This document shows, piece after piece, positions 36,158 to 46,171 of a DNA stretch of 53,922 nt. The DNA comes from Bombilactobacillus apium (lineage in GTDB: Bacteria > Bacillota > Bacilli > Lactobacillales > Lactobacillaceae). Within the stretch, counting starts at the first letter, position 1. Each line of letters starts with the position of its first letter. Location of the stretch: NCBI RefSeq assembly GCF_013385145.1, contig NZ_JABZEC010000007.1:1-53922 (forward strand), read 5' to 3'. Made by a program: the position numbers and the translations under genes. A model generated the notes under the pieces. It was not told where the DNA came from and searched no databases. It worked only from the letters and a program-made list of their open reading frames with translations.

Positions 36158-38863
36158 ATGGGAAAAAAACGTGTTTATGAACTAGCTAAAGAGCTGTCTA
36201 TTCCTAGTAAAGATTTAGTTGATTTGGCGCGGAAAAACCACGTCATGGTTTCCTCACATATGGCAGTTTTAGAGGACCAGCAAGCGCAACAGTTAACTAA
36301 GTTGGTGCAGCATCCCCAAGCAAAGAAGGCTCCTGCCAAAACGCAAGATCGTGCCCAAGTACAAACCAGCAACTCCTCGCGGCGCGAGCGGCAGGATAAT
36401 TCTGGAAAAACTAAAATTAAGGTGACCGCAATTAGACATTTGGAAAAGAAAACAACCCCAAATAATTCCCATAACAGCAATACTAACAATAACAACCAAA
36501 ATGGTAATAATCGCAATGGTAGCAATGGGAATTCCAATAATCAAAAAAGTCGGACCAATAGTCGGCCTAATAACCGTAATCAAGACCGGAATCGGCGCAA
36601 TCGTAGCAATGCGAATAATGATCATCGCTCATCGATGATTAATCGGGCAAGTGCCGGCAGAAAGCATTTGGCTCAGTATAAACAAAATGCCCAAGCTTCT
36701 GTAGAACAAATTGATCGTTCACGGCAAAAGCCGGCTCAAAAACCAAATCATAGTCAAAATAATGATCATCAGCGCCGCAATAATGTCAATTCAAATCATA
36801 AGCCAACAACGACTAGTCGCAATAGTCGGCCTAATCAAAGTCAAAGTCAAAATCAGCATTCTAATCGACCACGGCCAACTGCAGCCTCTAAAGTAACTCC
36901 TCAAGCAACGCCAACTGCAGCTACGACGACACCAACTAAAGAAAAGACGACAGAAAGTCGGCCAAAGCAATTTACCAATAATCGTCGTAAAAATGAACGG
37001 GTTGACTATCGCAATCGCCCTAAACATCGAAACAAGAAAAAAATGCGGAAGCAACAAGTTTCTCAACCGAGAAAGCCAATGCCACAGCGTAAAGAACGAC
37101 CATTACCAGAAGTTTTGGAATTTAGTGTCGGGATGAATGCTCAAGATTTAGGGAAAATTTTGCACCGGGAACCAGCAGAAATCGTTAAGAAATTGTTCAT
37201 GCTCGGAGTGATGGTTAACCAAAACCAATCCCTCGATAAGGATACAATTGAACTTTTGGCTACTGATTATGGAATTGAAAGTCAAGAAAAAATTGAAGAA
37301 GATATCACCGACTTAGATAACTTCTTTGAAGCTGAAACGAAAAATACTGATAATTTAGCCCAAAGACCGCCAGTAGTCACCATTATGGGACACGTCGATC
37401 ACGGAAAAACTACTCTTTTGGACCGTTTACGCAACAGTCACGTAACTGCTGGCGAAGCGGGAGGAATTACCCAACATATCGGGGCTTATCAAGTAGAATT
37501 AGATGATCGTTTGATCACTTTCTTAGATACTCCAGGACATGCTGCCTTTTCCAATATGCGGGCTCGGGGGGCGGATATCACTGATATCGTCATCTTAGTA
37601 GTAGCTGCCGATGATGGAGTTATGCCGCAAACTATTGAAGCAATTAATCACGCTAAAGCGGCTAATGATCCAATTATTGTGGCAATTAATAAAATTGATA
37701 AACCTGACGCCAATCCGCAACATGTAATCGAGAAATTGATGCAGTATGAACTGATTCCGGAAGATTATGGTGGGGATACGATCTTTGTCAATATTTCGGC
37801 TAAGCAAGGGACCGGAATTGAAGATTTGTTGCAGATGATTTTATTAGAAGCTGATGTTTTGGAATTACAAGCTAATCCGGAACAACGTGCTGTCGGAACG
37901 GTTATTGAAGCTCGTTTGGACAAAGGTCGTGGCCCCGTGGCCAGTTTATTAGTTCAACAAGGAACTTTACACAAAGGTGACCCAATCGTGGTTGGAAATA
38001 CCTTTGGCCGGGTTCGAATGATGACTAACGACTTAGGCAAACAGATTAAAGAAGCAGTCCCATCACAACCAGTGATGGTTACTGGCCTGAATGATGTTCC
38101 TCAATCGGCTGATAAATTTGTGGTCTTTGAAGATGAGAAGACCGCTCGGGCTGCCGGTGAAGAACGGGCTAAGCTAGCCCAAATTGAAGAACGGAAGCGG
38201 ACCAATGCCGTAACCTTAGATAACTTGTTTGATACCATGAAACAAAACAACATGAAGAAAGTCGATGTTGTAATTAAAGGTGATGTCCAAGGTTCTGTGG
38301 AAGCTTTACGAAATAGTTTAGAAAAGATTGATGTTGAAGGAGTTAGTGTCAATATCATTCACGCAGCTGTTGGAGCAATTAATGAAAGTGATGTAACCTT
38401 AGCTTCAGCTAGTGGGGCAATTATCATCGGCTTTAATGTGCGGCCAACTAACCAAGCAAAAATGCAGGCTGATGAAGCCAAAGTTGATATTCGTTTGCAT
38501 AATGTGATTTATAAGGCTATCGACGAAATTGAATCGGCGATGAAGGGAATGTTAGAACCAGTTTACGAAGAAAAAGTAACTGGAAATCTAACTGTCCGTG
38601 AAATTTATAAAGTGTCGAAATTAGGAACTATTGCGGGTTGTATCGTTGATTCGGGTTCCATTGCCCGGGAAAGTGGCGTGCGCTTAATCCGGAATGGAAT
38701 CGTAATTTACGAAGGTAAATTGGCTTCTCTGAAACGATTTAAAGATAACGTTAAAGAAGTTAAGCAAGGCTTTGAATGCGGAATCATGATTGAAGACTAC
38801 AATGATCTTAAAGTAGATGATCAAATTGAAGCCTATATCATGCAAGAAGTTCCAGTTAAGTAA
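36158..38863 (+). CDS. infB: Translation initiation factor IF-2
   Basis: GTPase that brings initiator tRNA to the 30S subunit. The 901 residues start with an IF2-N helical module ([20 protein letters not shown]), followed by a very long disordered region (about 100-300) rich in Asn, Arg, Gln and Ser. A second IF2-N-like module comes at about 330-380, then the G domain with GHVDHGKTT at 411-419, DTPGH and NKID, and the C-terminal beta barrels and fMet-tRNA domain. ATG 36158 follows AAGGAG. It is the longest gene of the nusA operon. Confidence 0.98.
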   Translation: MGKKRVYELAKELSIPSKDLVDLARKNHVMVSSHMAVLEDQQAQQLTKLVQHPQAKKAPAKTQDRAQVQTSNSSRRERQDNSGKTKIKVTAIRHLEKKTTPNNSHNSNTNNNNQNGNNRNGSNGNSNNQKSRTNSRPNNRNQDRNRRNRSNANNDHRSSMINRASAGRKHLAQYKQNAQASVEQIDRSRQKPAQKPNHSQNNDHQRRNNVNSNHKPTTTSRNSRPNQSQSQNQHSNRPRPTAASKVTPQATPTAATTTPTKEKTTESRPKQFTNNRRKNERVDYRNRPKHRNKKKMRKQQVSQPRKPMPQRKERPLPEVLEFSVGMNAQDLGKILHREPAEIVKKLFMLGVMVNQNQSLDKDTIELLATDYGIESQEKIEEDITDLDNFFEAETKNTDNLAQRPPVVTIMGHVDHGKTTLLDRLRNSHVTAGEAGGITQHIGAYQVELDDRLITFLDTPGHAAFSNMRARGADITDIVILVVAADDGVMPQTIEAINHAKAANDPIIVAINKIDKPDANPQHVIEKLMQYELIPEDYGGDTIFVNISAKQGTGIEDLLQMILLEADVLELQANPEQRAVGTVIEARLDKGRGPVASLLVQQGTLHKGDPIVVGNTFGRVRMMTNDLGKQIKEAVPSQPVMVTGLNDVPQSADKFVVFEDEKTARAAGEERAKLAQIEERKRTNAVTLDNLFDTMKQNNMKKVDVVIKGDVQGSVEALRNSLEKIDVEGVSVNIIHAAVGAINESDVTLASASGAIIIGFNVRPTNQAKMQADEAKVDIRLHNVIYKAIDEIESAMKGMLEPVYEEKVTGNLTVREIYKVSKLGTIAGCIVDSGSIARESGVRLIRNGIVIYEGKLASLKRFKDNVKEVKQGFECGIMIEDYNDLKVDDQIEAYIMQEVPVK

Positions 38864-38890
38864 GCATTAGTAGGAAAAAGAGGTGATTCC

Positions 38891-39241
38891 ATGAAGTATC
38901 GTGTGGGACGTTTAGAGCAGGAGATTCAACGAGAAGTTAATGATATCTTGCTAAAGCACGTCCGAGATCCCCGGGTCCAGGGAATTACGATTACGGGAGT
39001 TGAGGTAACTGGCGATTTGCAACAAGCCACGATTTATTTCAGTCTTCTAGCGGATACGGCGCGGGCAGCTGAGCAAGCGCAAGCTGGGTTAGATCGGGCG
39101 CAGGGTCTAATTCGGCGCGAATTGGGACACCGCCTGTCAATTTATAAAACTCCAAGCTTAATTTTTAAACAAGATGACTCCGTACGTTATGGAGAGCATA
39201 TTGATCAACTAATTCGGGACCTTAAACGTTCCGACCAATAA
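38891..39241 (+). CDS. rbfA: Ribosome-binding factor A
   Basis: Needed for late maturation of the 16S rRNA 5-prime end and cold adaptation. The 116 residues have the KH-like fold: YRVGRLEQEIQREVNDIL, VRDPRVQGITITGVEVTGDL and RRELGHRLSIYKTPSLIF. ATG 38891 follows AAGAGGTGA. A terminator after it ends the rimP-rbfA operon. Confidence 0.97.
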   Translation: MKYRVGRLEQEIQREVNDILLKHVRDPRVQGITITGVEVTGDLQQATIYFSLLADTARAAEQAQAGLDRAQGLIRRELGHRLSIYKTPSLIFKQDDSVRYGEHIDQLIRDLKRSDQ

Positions 39242-39251
39242 GAGAACGACT

Positions 39252-39275
39252 AAGACCGGGGAACCGGTCTTTTTT
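39252..39275 (+). terminator. Intrinsic terminator after rbfA
   Basis: AAGACCGG (39252-39259) and CCGGTCTT (39264-39271) with a GGAA loop, followed by TTTT. Confidence 0.88.
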
Positions 39276-39301
39276 GCGATTTTAAATGGTTTTAAATATG
39301 G

Positions 39302-39307
39302 TATAAT
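39302..39307 (+). promoter_or_regulatory. -10 box of truB-ribF
   Basis: TATAAT preceded by TATGG (extended -10 type), 29 bases before the truB ATG. The -35 at 17 bases (ATTTTA) is poor. Confidence 0.55.
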
Positions 39308-39336
39308 TTGAAACGTATCTTTAATGAGGTGACTCA

Positions 39337-40239
39337 ATGTTAAACGGAATTATTCCGCTATATAAGCCCCGACAAATGACCAGTGGGGCCTGTGTTTATC
39401 AATTACGTAAATTGCTCCATGAGAAAAAAATCGGTCATACGGGAACTTTAGACCCCGATGTTGATGGAGTCTTAGTGATTTGTGTTGGTCAAGCCACTAA
39501 GTTAGTCAATTATTTATTAAATTCTGCCAAAGTTTATCGTGGTCAAGCTAGTTTGGGAACGGCAACGACTACTGAAGATGCTAGCGGGGAAGTAGTTGCT
39601 CAAAAACCAGTTTTAAAAGCAATTCCTCAAGCTGAAGTTTTAACCGCCTTACAGGAATTAACTGGACCTTTAACCCAAATTCCTCCCTTATATTCGGCAG
39701 TCAAGGTTAATGGACGTCATCTTTATGAATATGCCCGGGCGCATGAATTTGTCGAACGTCCCCAGCGAGAAATTGAGATTTATCGCTTAGACTTAATTAA
39801 AGAACCAGAGTATCAAGCTGCTGAGCAAATTGAATTACTTGATTTTGAAGTTGAATGTTCAAAGGGGACTTATATTCGAACCCTTGCTGTTCAATTAGGA
39901 GAAAAACTTGGTTTTCCGGCCCATATGAGTCAGTTGACTCGGATCCAGGGTGGAGGGTTCCAATTAGCACAAACGGTAACTTTAGCGGAGATTGCTGCGG
40001 CGATGGCTGAAAAGAGAACCGACTTTTTATTACCAATTACGCAAGTCTTTCCTGACTATCCGCAAGTAGAACTGACGGCAGATGCTTGGACCCAAGTGCA
40101 AAATGGTCGTTGGCTTGATTTGCCTAAGCAGACAGCTCCAAAATTAAAGTTAACTTGGCAAGGTGTAACCAAGGCTATTTATCGCCGCCAAGATAATTAT
40201 TATTATCCAGAATTAATGCTACTAAAAAATGACAGGTGA
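39337..40239 (+). CDS. truB: tRNA pseudouridine-55 synthase TruB
   Basis: Changes U55 in the T-loop of tRNAs to pseudouridine. The 300 residues show YKPRQMTSGACVYQLRKLL, the catalytic motif GHTGTLDPDVDGVL with Asp39, PPLYSAVKVNGRHLYEYAR and CSKGTYIRTLA. In the motif, the position usually Ala/Thr after DP is DVD, a mild variation. ATG 39337 follows GAGGTGA. ribF starts 5 bases after its stop, the usual truB-ribF pair. Confidence 0.97.
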   Translation: MLNGIIPLYKPRQMTSGACVYQLRKLLHEKKIGHTGTLDPDVDGVLVICVGQATKLVNYLLNSAKVYRGQASLGTATTTEDASGEVVAQKPVLKAIPQAEVLTALQELTGPLTQIPPLYSAVKVNGRHLYEYARAHEFVERPQREIEIYRLDLIKEPEYQAAEQIELLDFEVECSKGTYIRTLAVQLGEKLGFPAHMSQLTRIQGGGFQLAQTVTLAEIAAAMAEKRTDFLLPITQVFPDYPQVELTADAWTQVQNGRWLDLPKQTAPKLKLTWQGVTKAIYRRQDNYYYPELMLLKNDR

Positions 40240-40244
40240 AACTT

Positions 40245-41183
40245 ATGCAAGTGCAAACTTTGCGCTATCCTCAAAGACCGCAGCTGGATCCGAAAAAGCA
40301 AGTTCTCGCCGCCGGCTTTTTTGATGGTGTTCATCTTGGACACCAGAATGTTATTAAAACAGCCATTCGCCTAGCTCAAACGAAAGGCTTAGTGAGTGCT
40401 GTTTTGACCTTTGATCGCCATCCTTCTTTAGTTTATGGGAAAAATAAAGGAATTGCTTATCAATATTTATCACCTCTAAAACGTAAATTACACCTTTTTC
40501 AGGAATTAGGCGTTGATCTTGTTTACATTGCTGAGTTTAATGCGCAATTTTCTCACCTAGCTCCGAGGGCGTTCGTGGAAGAAGTTTTAGAGCAATTAAA
40601 CTTAGATACCTTGGTTGCCGGATTTGATTGGACCTTTGGTCCCCAAAAGTTAGCCAATATGACGACTTTACCGCAATTGGCCCAAGATCAATTTCAGGTA
40701 GTCCAAATACCCAAGTTGCAATTTGAGCAAGAAAAGATCTCGTCAACAAAGATTCGACAATGTTTGTTGCAAAAACAGCCAGAACAGGCGAATCTCTTAT
40801 TAGGTTATAATTACCAGAATACAGGAATTGTAGCTCATGGTCGCCGAGTCGGTCGGCAATTAGGCTTCCCGACGGCTAATTTACAAATTCCGGCAGAACA
40901 GCTACTACCTGCGGAGGGAGTTTATATTACTCGGGTTCAAGTTCAGGGAACTTGGCATCCCGCGATGACCTCTATCGGGCGTAATGTAACCTTTGAACTG
41001 GGAGACAATCCAGTTACAGTGGAAGCTAATCTGTTAGATTTCAGCCAAAATATTTATGATCAACAGGTGAGAATCGAGTGGTTATCCTACCTACGTTCGG
41101 AGATTAAATTTGCGAATCAAACCGAATTAATTCAACAAATGAACCATGATCGGGCCCAAACACAAAAATATTTCCAAAAATAG
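40245..41183 (+). CDS. ribF: Bifunctional riboflavin kinase/FAD synthetase
   Basis: Makes FMN and then FAD from riboflavin. About 312 residues: an N-terminal FAD synthetase (nucleotidyltransferase) domain with AAGFFDGVHLGHQNVI and the later KISSTKIRQ, and a C-terminal flavokinase domain with VAHGRRVGRQLGFPTANL and VEANLLDF. I chose ATG 40245 behind AGGTGA rather than GTG 40236, which overlaps the truB end. Confidence 0.96.
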   Translation: MQVQTLRYPQRPQLDPKKQVLAAGFFDGVHLGHQNVIKTAIRLAQTKGLVSAVLTFDRHPSLVYGKNKGIAYQYLSPLKRKLHLFQELGVDLVYIAEFNAQFSHLAPRAFVEEVLEQLNLDTLVAGFDWTFGPQKLANMTTLPQLAQDQFQVVQIPKLQFEQEKISSTKIRQCLLQKQPEQANLLLGYNYQNTGIVAHGRRVGRQLGFPTANLQIPAEQLLPAEGVYITRVQVQGTWHPAMTSIGRNVTFELGDNPVTVEANLLDFSQNIYDQQVRIEWLSYLRSEIKFANQTELIQQMNHDRAQTQKYFQK

Positions 41184-41194
41184 TAGCAATCGTC

Positions 41195-41223
41195 TTGACA
41201 GAGTGCCAAGAGATTGCTATATT
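41195..41223 (+). promoter_or_regulatory. Promoter of the hrcA-dnaK operon
   Basis: TTGACA (41195-41200, consensus) and TATATT (41218-41223) are separated by 17 bases. The CIRCE operator starts 8 bases downstream. Confidence 0.88.
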
Positions 41224-41231
41224 TTACATTG

Positions 41232-41258
41232 TTAGCACTCATATAATTAGAGTGCTAA
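41232..41258 (+). promoter_or_regulatory. CIRCE element (HrcA operator)
   Basis: TTAGCACTC (41232-41240), nine bases, GAGTGCTAA (41250-41258): a perfect CIRCE inverted repeat. HrcA bound here would block transcription of hrcA-grpE-dnaK-dnaJ at normal temperature. Confidence 0.97.
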
Positions 41259-41275
41259 AAGCGAGGTGATTTGTT

Positions 41276-42346
41276 TTGATAACCGATCGTCAAGCATTAG
41301 TTTTAAAAGCGATTGTTCAGCAATATATTGATACCGGGCAACCAGTAGGGTCTAAGGCCTTAATGGATTTATTACCCACCCATGTCAGCTCGGCAACCAT
41401 TCGTAACGACATGATGCATTTGGAGCAGTTACATCTAATTGAAAAGATTCATCTGTCTTCTGGGCGGATTCCTTCAGTCCAGGGTTATCGCTATTATTTA
41501 GATAATTTGTTGCACCCAATCCATATTTCTGATCAAACCAGCGAGTTGATTCAGTTGGATTTTGCGAAACAACAATTTAACCGGATTGATGAAATTGTGG
41601 CTCAGTCGGCGAAGATTTTATCAACTTTAACTAGTTATACAGCCATTGCCTTAGGACCTGAGAGTAAACAGACGAAGCTGACTAGTTTTCGGATTGTTCC
41701 TCTGGGTGGACAACAGATAATGGCGATTATTGTTATTAGTAATGGTGATGTTTATAACCAAGTTTATAAATTACCGCCGGAAGTTGATATTGATCAGTTG
41801 GAAAAATTAGTTCGTTTAATTAACGACCAATTGGTCGGTGAAACTTTAGAGCATTTACAACAACGTTTACAAACTGACTTTTTGGAACTGATCGAACGAT
41901 ATTCACAGATGCCTGATAGTTTCTTGGCAATGTTTGATAATATTGTTCAACAGGTTTTAAGTGACCATTTCTTCGTTGATGGTAAGTCTAATTTGTTTAA
42001 TTATGTTGATGCTCATAATAGCTCTAATCTAAAGTATCTTTACTCTTTGTTTGATAGTGATCATTATTTAGCCAAGTTATTAGAGTTTGATGATGATCGA
42101 ACAGTCGATGAGTCTTCGCCAATTCGCGTCCACTTGGGCTATGAATTGGATCCGCAAGCGTTAGGTAATTATAGTTTAATTACGGCTCGTTATGGAGTTG
42201 ATGAGTATGGTCAAGGGACGATTGCGTTACTAGGTCCGACCAATATGCCTTACTCGCAGTTGATTGGGCTTATTGCTTCCTTAAGCCAAGAGTTAGCCAA
42301 GCAGTTAAATGACTACTTTAATGAATTAAATGGCAATTCCAGTTAG
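41276..42346 (+). CDS. hrcA: Heat-shock repressor HrcA
   Basis: Represses chaperone genes through CIRCE and is stabilised by GroEL. The 356 residues start with a winged helix (LVLKAIVQQYIDTGQPVGSK, then SSATIRNDMMHLEQLHLI), followed by a GAF-like dimer domain with SGRIPSVQGYRYYLD near residues 60-75. TTG 41276 follows GAGGTGA. The CIRCE directly upstream shows autoregulation. It is 11 bases before grpE. Confidence 0.97.
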   Translation: MITDRQALVLKAIVQQYIDTGQPVGSKALMDLLPTHVSSATIRNDMMHLEQLHLIEKIHLSSGRIPSVQGYRYYLDNLLHPIHISDQTSELIQLDFAKQQFNRIDEIVAQSAKILSTLTSYTAIALGPESKQTKLTSFRIVPLGGQQIMAIIVISNGDVYNQVYKLPPEVDIDQLEKLVRLINDQLVGETLEHLQQRLQTDFLELIERYSQMPDSFLAMFDNIVQQVLSDHFFVDGKSNLFNYVDAHNSSNLKYLYSLFDSDHYLAKLLEFDDDRTVDESSPIRVHLGYELDPQALGNYSLITARYGVDEYGQGTIALLGPTNMPYSQLIGLIASLSQELAKQLNDYFNELNGNSS

Positions 42347-42357
42347 GAGAAGACACC

Positions 42358-42966
42358 TTGACAAAAAAAGATATCGATCAAAACGAATTTCCTTCGGAAA
42401 AGGATCTCGATGCTACAGCTGAGCCCAAAGATGTGGAAAATACGGCAGAAGCCACAACGGCAGAAACTGAAGTTGAAACAGATCCCCAAGAAAATGAAAT
42501 CGTTGATAAGTTATTAGATAAGAATCAAGAATTAGAAAAAGAATTAGGTGCCAGCAAGGACCAATATTTGCGGGCCCAAGCAGAAATTCAAAATATTAAG
42601 CGCCACAGCGAAATGGAACAGGCGGCGTTGCTTAAATATAATGGTCAAAAGTTGGCAACCGCCATCCTACCGTCGCTAGATAATCTAGAGCGAGCTTTGC
42701 AGGCCGCAGATGATGCCCAAGCTGATTCTGGTTTAGTTACGGGAGTAAAGATGGTTTTGAAGCATCTTCAACAAGCTTTAGCTGAGAACGGAATTGAAGA
42801 AATTAAAGCCGCTGGTGAAACTTTTGATCCTCATGTCCATCAAGCTGTACAGACGGTACCAGCGACGAAAGAACATCCAGCCGAAACAATTGTTGAAGTT
42901 TTGCAGGCGGGATATCAACTAAAGGATCGCGTTTTAAGACCAAGTATGGTTATCGTAGCGCAATAA
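42358..42966 (+). CDS. grpE: Nucleotide exchange factor GrpE
   Basis: Releases ADP from DnaK. The 202 residues have an acidic disordered start (1-50), a long coiled-coil (about 55-110: [20 protein letters not shown]), and the C-terminal beta domain with [13 protein letters not shown] and [23 protein letters not shown] 42358 follows TAGGAGAAG. It is 25 bases before dnaK. Confidence 0.96.
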   Translation: MTKKDIDQNEFPSEKDLDATAEPKDVENTAEATTAETEVETDPQENEIVDKLLDKNQELEKELGASKDQYLRAQAEIQNIKRHSEMEQAALLKYNGQKLATAILPSLDNLERALQAADDAQADSGLVTGVKMVLKHLQQALAENGIEEIKAAGETFDPHVHQAVQTVPATKEHPAETIVEVLQAGYQLKDRVLRPSMVIVAQ

Positions 42967-42991
42967 GCTAAAAATAAGGAAGGTCAAATTA

Positions 42992-44836
42992 ATGTCAAAA
43001 ATTATTGGAATTGATTTAGGAACCACGAACTCTGCCGTTGCAGTTCTCGAAGGCGGCGAACCTAAGATTATTGCTAACCCTGAAGGGGGTCGGACAACAC
43101 CTTCAGTGGTCGCTTTTAAAGATGGGGAAACCCAAGTCGGTGAAGTTGCCAAGCGGCAAGCAATCACGAACCCGAATACAGTTTCTTCAATCAAGCGGCA
43201 CATCGGCGAAGCAGGTTACAAAGTTAAAGTTAACGACAAAGAATATACACCTCAAGAAATCTCCGCGATGATCTTGCAACACATCAAGAACTTTTCGGAA
43301 AAGTATTTAGGCGAAGAAGTTACCGAAGCGGTTATCACGGTTCCAGCTTACTTCAATGACTCTCAACGGCAAGCAACTAAAGATGCCGGAAAGATTGCGG
43401 GTCTAGATGTTAAGCGGATCATCAACGAACCAACCGCTTCAGCTTTAGCTTATGGTTTGGACAAAAGTGATGCTGACGAAAAAGTTTTAGTTTATGACCT
43501 TGGTGGAGGAACCTTTGACGTTTCCATCTTGGAATTAGGCGATGGCGTCTTCCAAGTTTTGTCGACCAATGGTGATACTCATCTTGGTGGGGATGACTTT
43601 GATAATGCAGTTATGGATTGGTTAGTAGCTGAATTTAAATCCGAAAACGGCATTGACTTATCCCAAGATAAAATGGCTTTGCAACGTTTGAAAGATGCTG
43701 CTGAAAAAGCTAAGAAAGATTTATCTGGTGTATCAGAAACCGAAATCAGCTTACCATTCATTTCTGCCGGCGATAATGGTCCTTTGCATTTGCAAAGAAC
43801 TTTGTCCAGAGCGAAGTTTAACGAATTAACCGCTGATCTAGTTGAAAAGACTCGGATTCCGGTTGAAAATGCTTTGAAAGATGCTGGTTTAAGTAGTTCT
43901 GAAGTTGACAAAGTGATCTTAAATGGTGGTTCCACCCGGATTCCCGCAGTCCAAGAAGCAGTTCAAAAGTGGACAGGTAAAGAACCAGACCATTCTATTA
44001 ACCCTGACGAAGCAGTTGCTTTAGGTGCTGCAATTCAAGGTGGTGTGATTACCGGAGACGTTAAAGATGTTGTCTTACTGGATGTAACTCCGTTATCCTT
44101 AGGAATTGAAACCATGGGTGGAGTTTCAACGAAGTTAATCGACCGCAACACAACTATTCCAACTAGCAAGTCCCAAGTCTTCTCAACCGCTGCTGATAAC
44201 CAACCTGCCGTTGATATCCATGTTTTACAAGGTGAACGGTCAATGGCTGCTGACAACAAGACTTTAGGTCGTTTCCAATTAACCGATATTCCAGCTGCTC
44301 CGCGGGGCGTTCCACAAATTGAAGTTAAATTTGATATCGATAAGAACGGAATTGTCAATGTTTCGGCTAAGGATTTGGGAACTGGTAAGTCGCAAAAGAT
44401 CACAATTAAGAGTTCTTCAGGTTTATCCGATGAAGAAATCGAACGGATGAAGAATGAAGCTAAGGAAAACGAAGCTGCTGACAAGAAGCGGAAAGAAGAA
44501 GCTGACTTACGCAACGAAGTTGATCAATTATTATTCACAACGGATAAGACCTTAGATGAAATGAAAGATAAGGTTCCAGAAGAAGAAATCCAAAAGGCTA
44601 AAGATGCCAAGGAAGCTTTGAAGAAGGCCCAAACTGATAATGATCTAGAAGCAATGAAGACTAAGAAGGATGACTTGAATAAGATTATCCAAGACTTATC
44701 AGTTAAGTTGTATCAACAAGCTCAAGAAGCTCAAAAGAATCAAGCTGGAGCAGATGCAACAGCAAAAGATGATCAAAATGGCGACAATACCGTTGATGGT
44801 GACTTTACTGAAGTCAACCCCGATGAAAAGAAATAG
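42992..44836 (+). CDS. dnaK: Chaperone DnaK (Hsp70)
   Basis: ATP-dependent folding chaperone. The 614 residues include [19 protein letters not shown] at the start, the phosphate motif [29 protein letters not shown], the linker [12 protein letters not shown], the substrate-binding beta domain and a helical lid ending in a Gln/Asp-rich tail ([13 protein letters not shown]). ATG 42992 follows AAGGAAGG. It is controlled with hrcA and grpE by the CIRCE upstream; I see no separate CIRCE in the 25-base gap. Confidence 0.98.
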   Translation: MSKIIGIDLGTTNSAVAVLEGGEPKIIANPEGGRTTPSVVAFKDGETQVGEVAKRQAITNPNTVSSIKRHIGEAGYKVKVNDKEYTPQEISAMILQHIKNFSEKYLGEEVTEAVITVPAYFNDSQRQATKDAGKIAGLDVKRIINEPTASALAYGLDKSDADEKVLVYDLGGGTFDVSILELGDGVFQVLSTNGDTHLGGDDFDNAVMDWLVAEFKSENGIDLSQDKMALQRLKDAAEKAKKDLSGVSETEISLPFISAGDNGPLHLQRTLSRAKFNELTADLVEKTRIPVENALKDAGLSSSEVDKVILNGGSTRIPAVQEAVQKWTGKEPDHSINPDEAVALGAAIQGGVITGDVKDVVLLDVTPLSLGIETMGGVSTKLIDRNTTIPTSKSQVFSTAADNQPAVDIHVLQGERSMAADNKTLGRFQLTDIPAAPRGVPQIEVKFDIDKNGIVNVSAKDLGTGKSQKITIKSSSGLSDEEIERMKNEAKENEAADKKRKEEADLRNEVDQLLFTTDKTLDEMKDKVPEEEIQKAKDAKEALKKAQTDNDLEAMKTKKDDLNKIIQDLSVKLYQQAQEAQKNQAGADATAKDDQNGDNTVDGDFTEVNPDEKK

Positions 44837-44853
44837 ATCGTTGTGATTTTCGA

Positions 44854-44883
44854 TGAGCCAAAGATAATCTTTGGCTCATTTTG
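44854..44883 (+). terminator. Hairpin between dnaK and dnaJ (partial terminator)
   Basis: TGAGCCAAAGA (44854-44864) pairs perfectly with TCTTTGGCTCA (44868-44878), followed by only four T and then G. It probably reduces rather than stops transcription into dnaJ, or protects the dnaK message end. Confidence 0.7.
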
Positions 44884-44912
44884 CTAGTAAATAAAAGAAA
44901 TGGAGGTTGGCT

Positions 44913-46028
44913 ATGGATCCCTATGAAACTTTAGGCTTGGATCGGAATGCTTCTGAAGCTGAAATCAAAAAAGCCTACCGTCAATTATCAAAAAAATATC
45001 ACCCTGATTTGAACAAGAACCCGGGAGCAGAAGAAAAATTTAAAGAGGTCAACGATGCCTACGATATCTTAAAAGATCCACAAGCAAAGGCTCGTTTTGA
45101 TCAATACGGCACAACTGGTAACCAGCAACAAGGTGGTTTTGGCGGTGGCGGCTTCGAAGAAGGTGATTTTGGCGGCTTTGGTGATATTTTCAACTCTTTC
45201 TTCGGTGGTGGTACGACGCGTCAAGATCCAACAGCTCCTAAAGCGGGACGGGATTTAGAATACCGGATGAAAATTAAGTTTGATGAAGCTATTTTTGGTG
45301 GAAGTCAGACGATTCACTACAATCGTCAGGAATACTGCGGAACCTGTCAGGGTTCTGGAGCTAAGCCAGGAACAACTGCTAAGACCTGTCATCGTTGTCA
45401 CGGAAGTGGTTATATTCGGGTTAATCGTCGGACAGCATTAGGTATGATGCAGAGTCAACAAGTCTGTGACGTCTGTGGCGGAACTGGGAAAGAAGTAACG
45501 GAAAAGTGTGAAACTTGTAGCGGTCGCGGGAAGATCACCAAGAGCCATACGGTAGAAGTTAAGATTCCTGCCGGAATTGAAGATGGTCAAAGAATGCGTC
45601 TTGACGGCCAAGGTGCTGCCGGAGAAAATCAAGGTCCTTACGGAGATCTCTATATTTACTTTGCCGTTGAAGCTAGCAAAGATTTCCAGCGGGATGGGGC
45701 GACAATTTATTCCCGGGTGATTATTTCCTTCCCACAAGCTGCTTTGGGTGATACCATCAAAGTAAAAACAGTTCGCGGCAAAGTTGACTTGAAGATTCCT
45801 GCTGGGACCCAGACAGGAACGGTTTTCCGATTGCGAGAGCAAGGTGCTCCTCGTTTGCATGGTGGTGTAGGTGACCATAAAGTTACGATCGATATTGTGA
45901 CCCCTAAGCATCTTAATGTGAAGCAAAAAGAGGCTTTACAAAATTATGCTGAATTAGGTGGCAGTAAGATTAAAGAACAAGATCGCAACTTTTTCGAAAG
46001 AATGCGCGATAAATTTAATAATATTTAA
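44913..46028 (+). CDS. dnaJ: Chaperone DnaJ (Hsp40)
   Basis: Co-chaperone that stimulates DnaK ATPase. About 371 residues: J domain (1-70) with the HPD in [12 protein letters not shown], a Gly/Phe-rich region ([18 protein letters not shown]), four CxxCxGxG-type zinc motifs ([32 protein letters not shown]) and the C-terminal substrate domains. ATG 44913 follows GGAGG; an in-frame TTG six bases earlier lies too close to that site. Confidence 0.98.
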   Translation: MDPYETLGLDRNASEAEIKKAYRQLSKKYHPDLNKNPGAEEKFKEVNDAYDILKDPQAKARFDQYGTTGNQQQGGFGGGGFEEGDFGGFGDIFNSFFGGGTTRQDPTAPKAGRDLEYRMKIKFDEAIFGGSQTIHYNRQEYCGTCQGSGAKPGTTAKTCHRCHGSGYIRVNRRTALGMMQSQQVCDVCGGTGKEVTEKCETCSGRGKITKSHTVEVKIPAGIEDGQRMRLDGQGAAGENQGPYGDLYIYFAVEASKDFQRDGATIYSRVIISFPQAALGDTIKVKTVRGKVDLKIPAGTQTGTVFRLREQGAPRLHGGVGDHKVTIDIVTPKHLNVKQKEALQNYAELGGSKIKEQDRNFFERMRDKFNNI

Positions 46029-46035
46029 GTCTTCA

Positions 46036-46068
46036 AGATTCTCTCACTTGGTGAGGGAATCTTTTTTT
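46036..46068 (+). terminator. Intrinsic terminator after dnaJ
   Basis: AGATTCTCTCAC (46036-46047) pairs with GTGAGGGAATCT (46051-46062), with a TTG loop and one mismatch, followed by TTTTTT. Confidence 0.85.
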
Positions 46069-46100
46069 GGGCAAAATTAGGTTTCGGAAGCTAAGATTGT

Positions 46101-46150
46101 TATAATATAGGTCAGATTTTTAATTCGCGCCGTAGAGTTATTTTCTACGG
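46101..46150 (+). promoter_or_regulatory. lepA promoter -10 and leader hairpin
   Basis: TATAAT at 46101-46106 gives a likely start near 46113. In the leader, CCGTAGA (46130-46136) and TCTACGG (46144-46150) form a perfect 7-bp hairpin ending about 8 bases before the ribosome binding site AAGGAG. It may affect translation or message stability. Confidence 0.5.
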
Positions 46151-46171
46151 GAAATAGTTAAGGAGTTTACT

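Noticed and set aside
36175-36625. Minus-strand frames opposite the start of infB
   Set aside because: They arise from the low-complexity Asn/Arg codons of IF2 and give hydrophobic nonsense-like peptides with no start signals.
44035-44514. 159-residue minus-strand frame inside dnaK
   Set aside because: It is antisense to highly conserved DnaK codons, has no ribosome binding site and a Ser/Ile-rich composition typical of shadow frames.
45438-45926. 162-residue minus-strand frame inside dnaJ
   Set aside because: Antisense to the zinc-finger and C-terminal region of DnaJ, without start signals or family marks.
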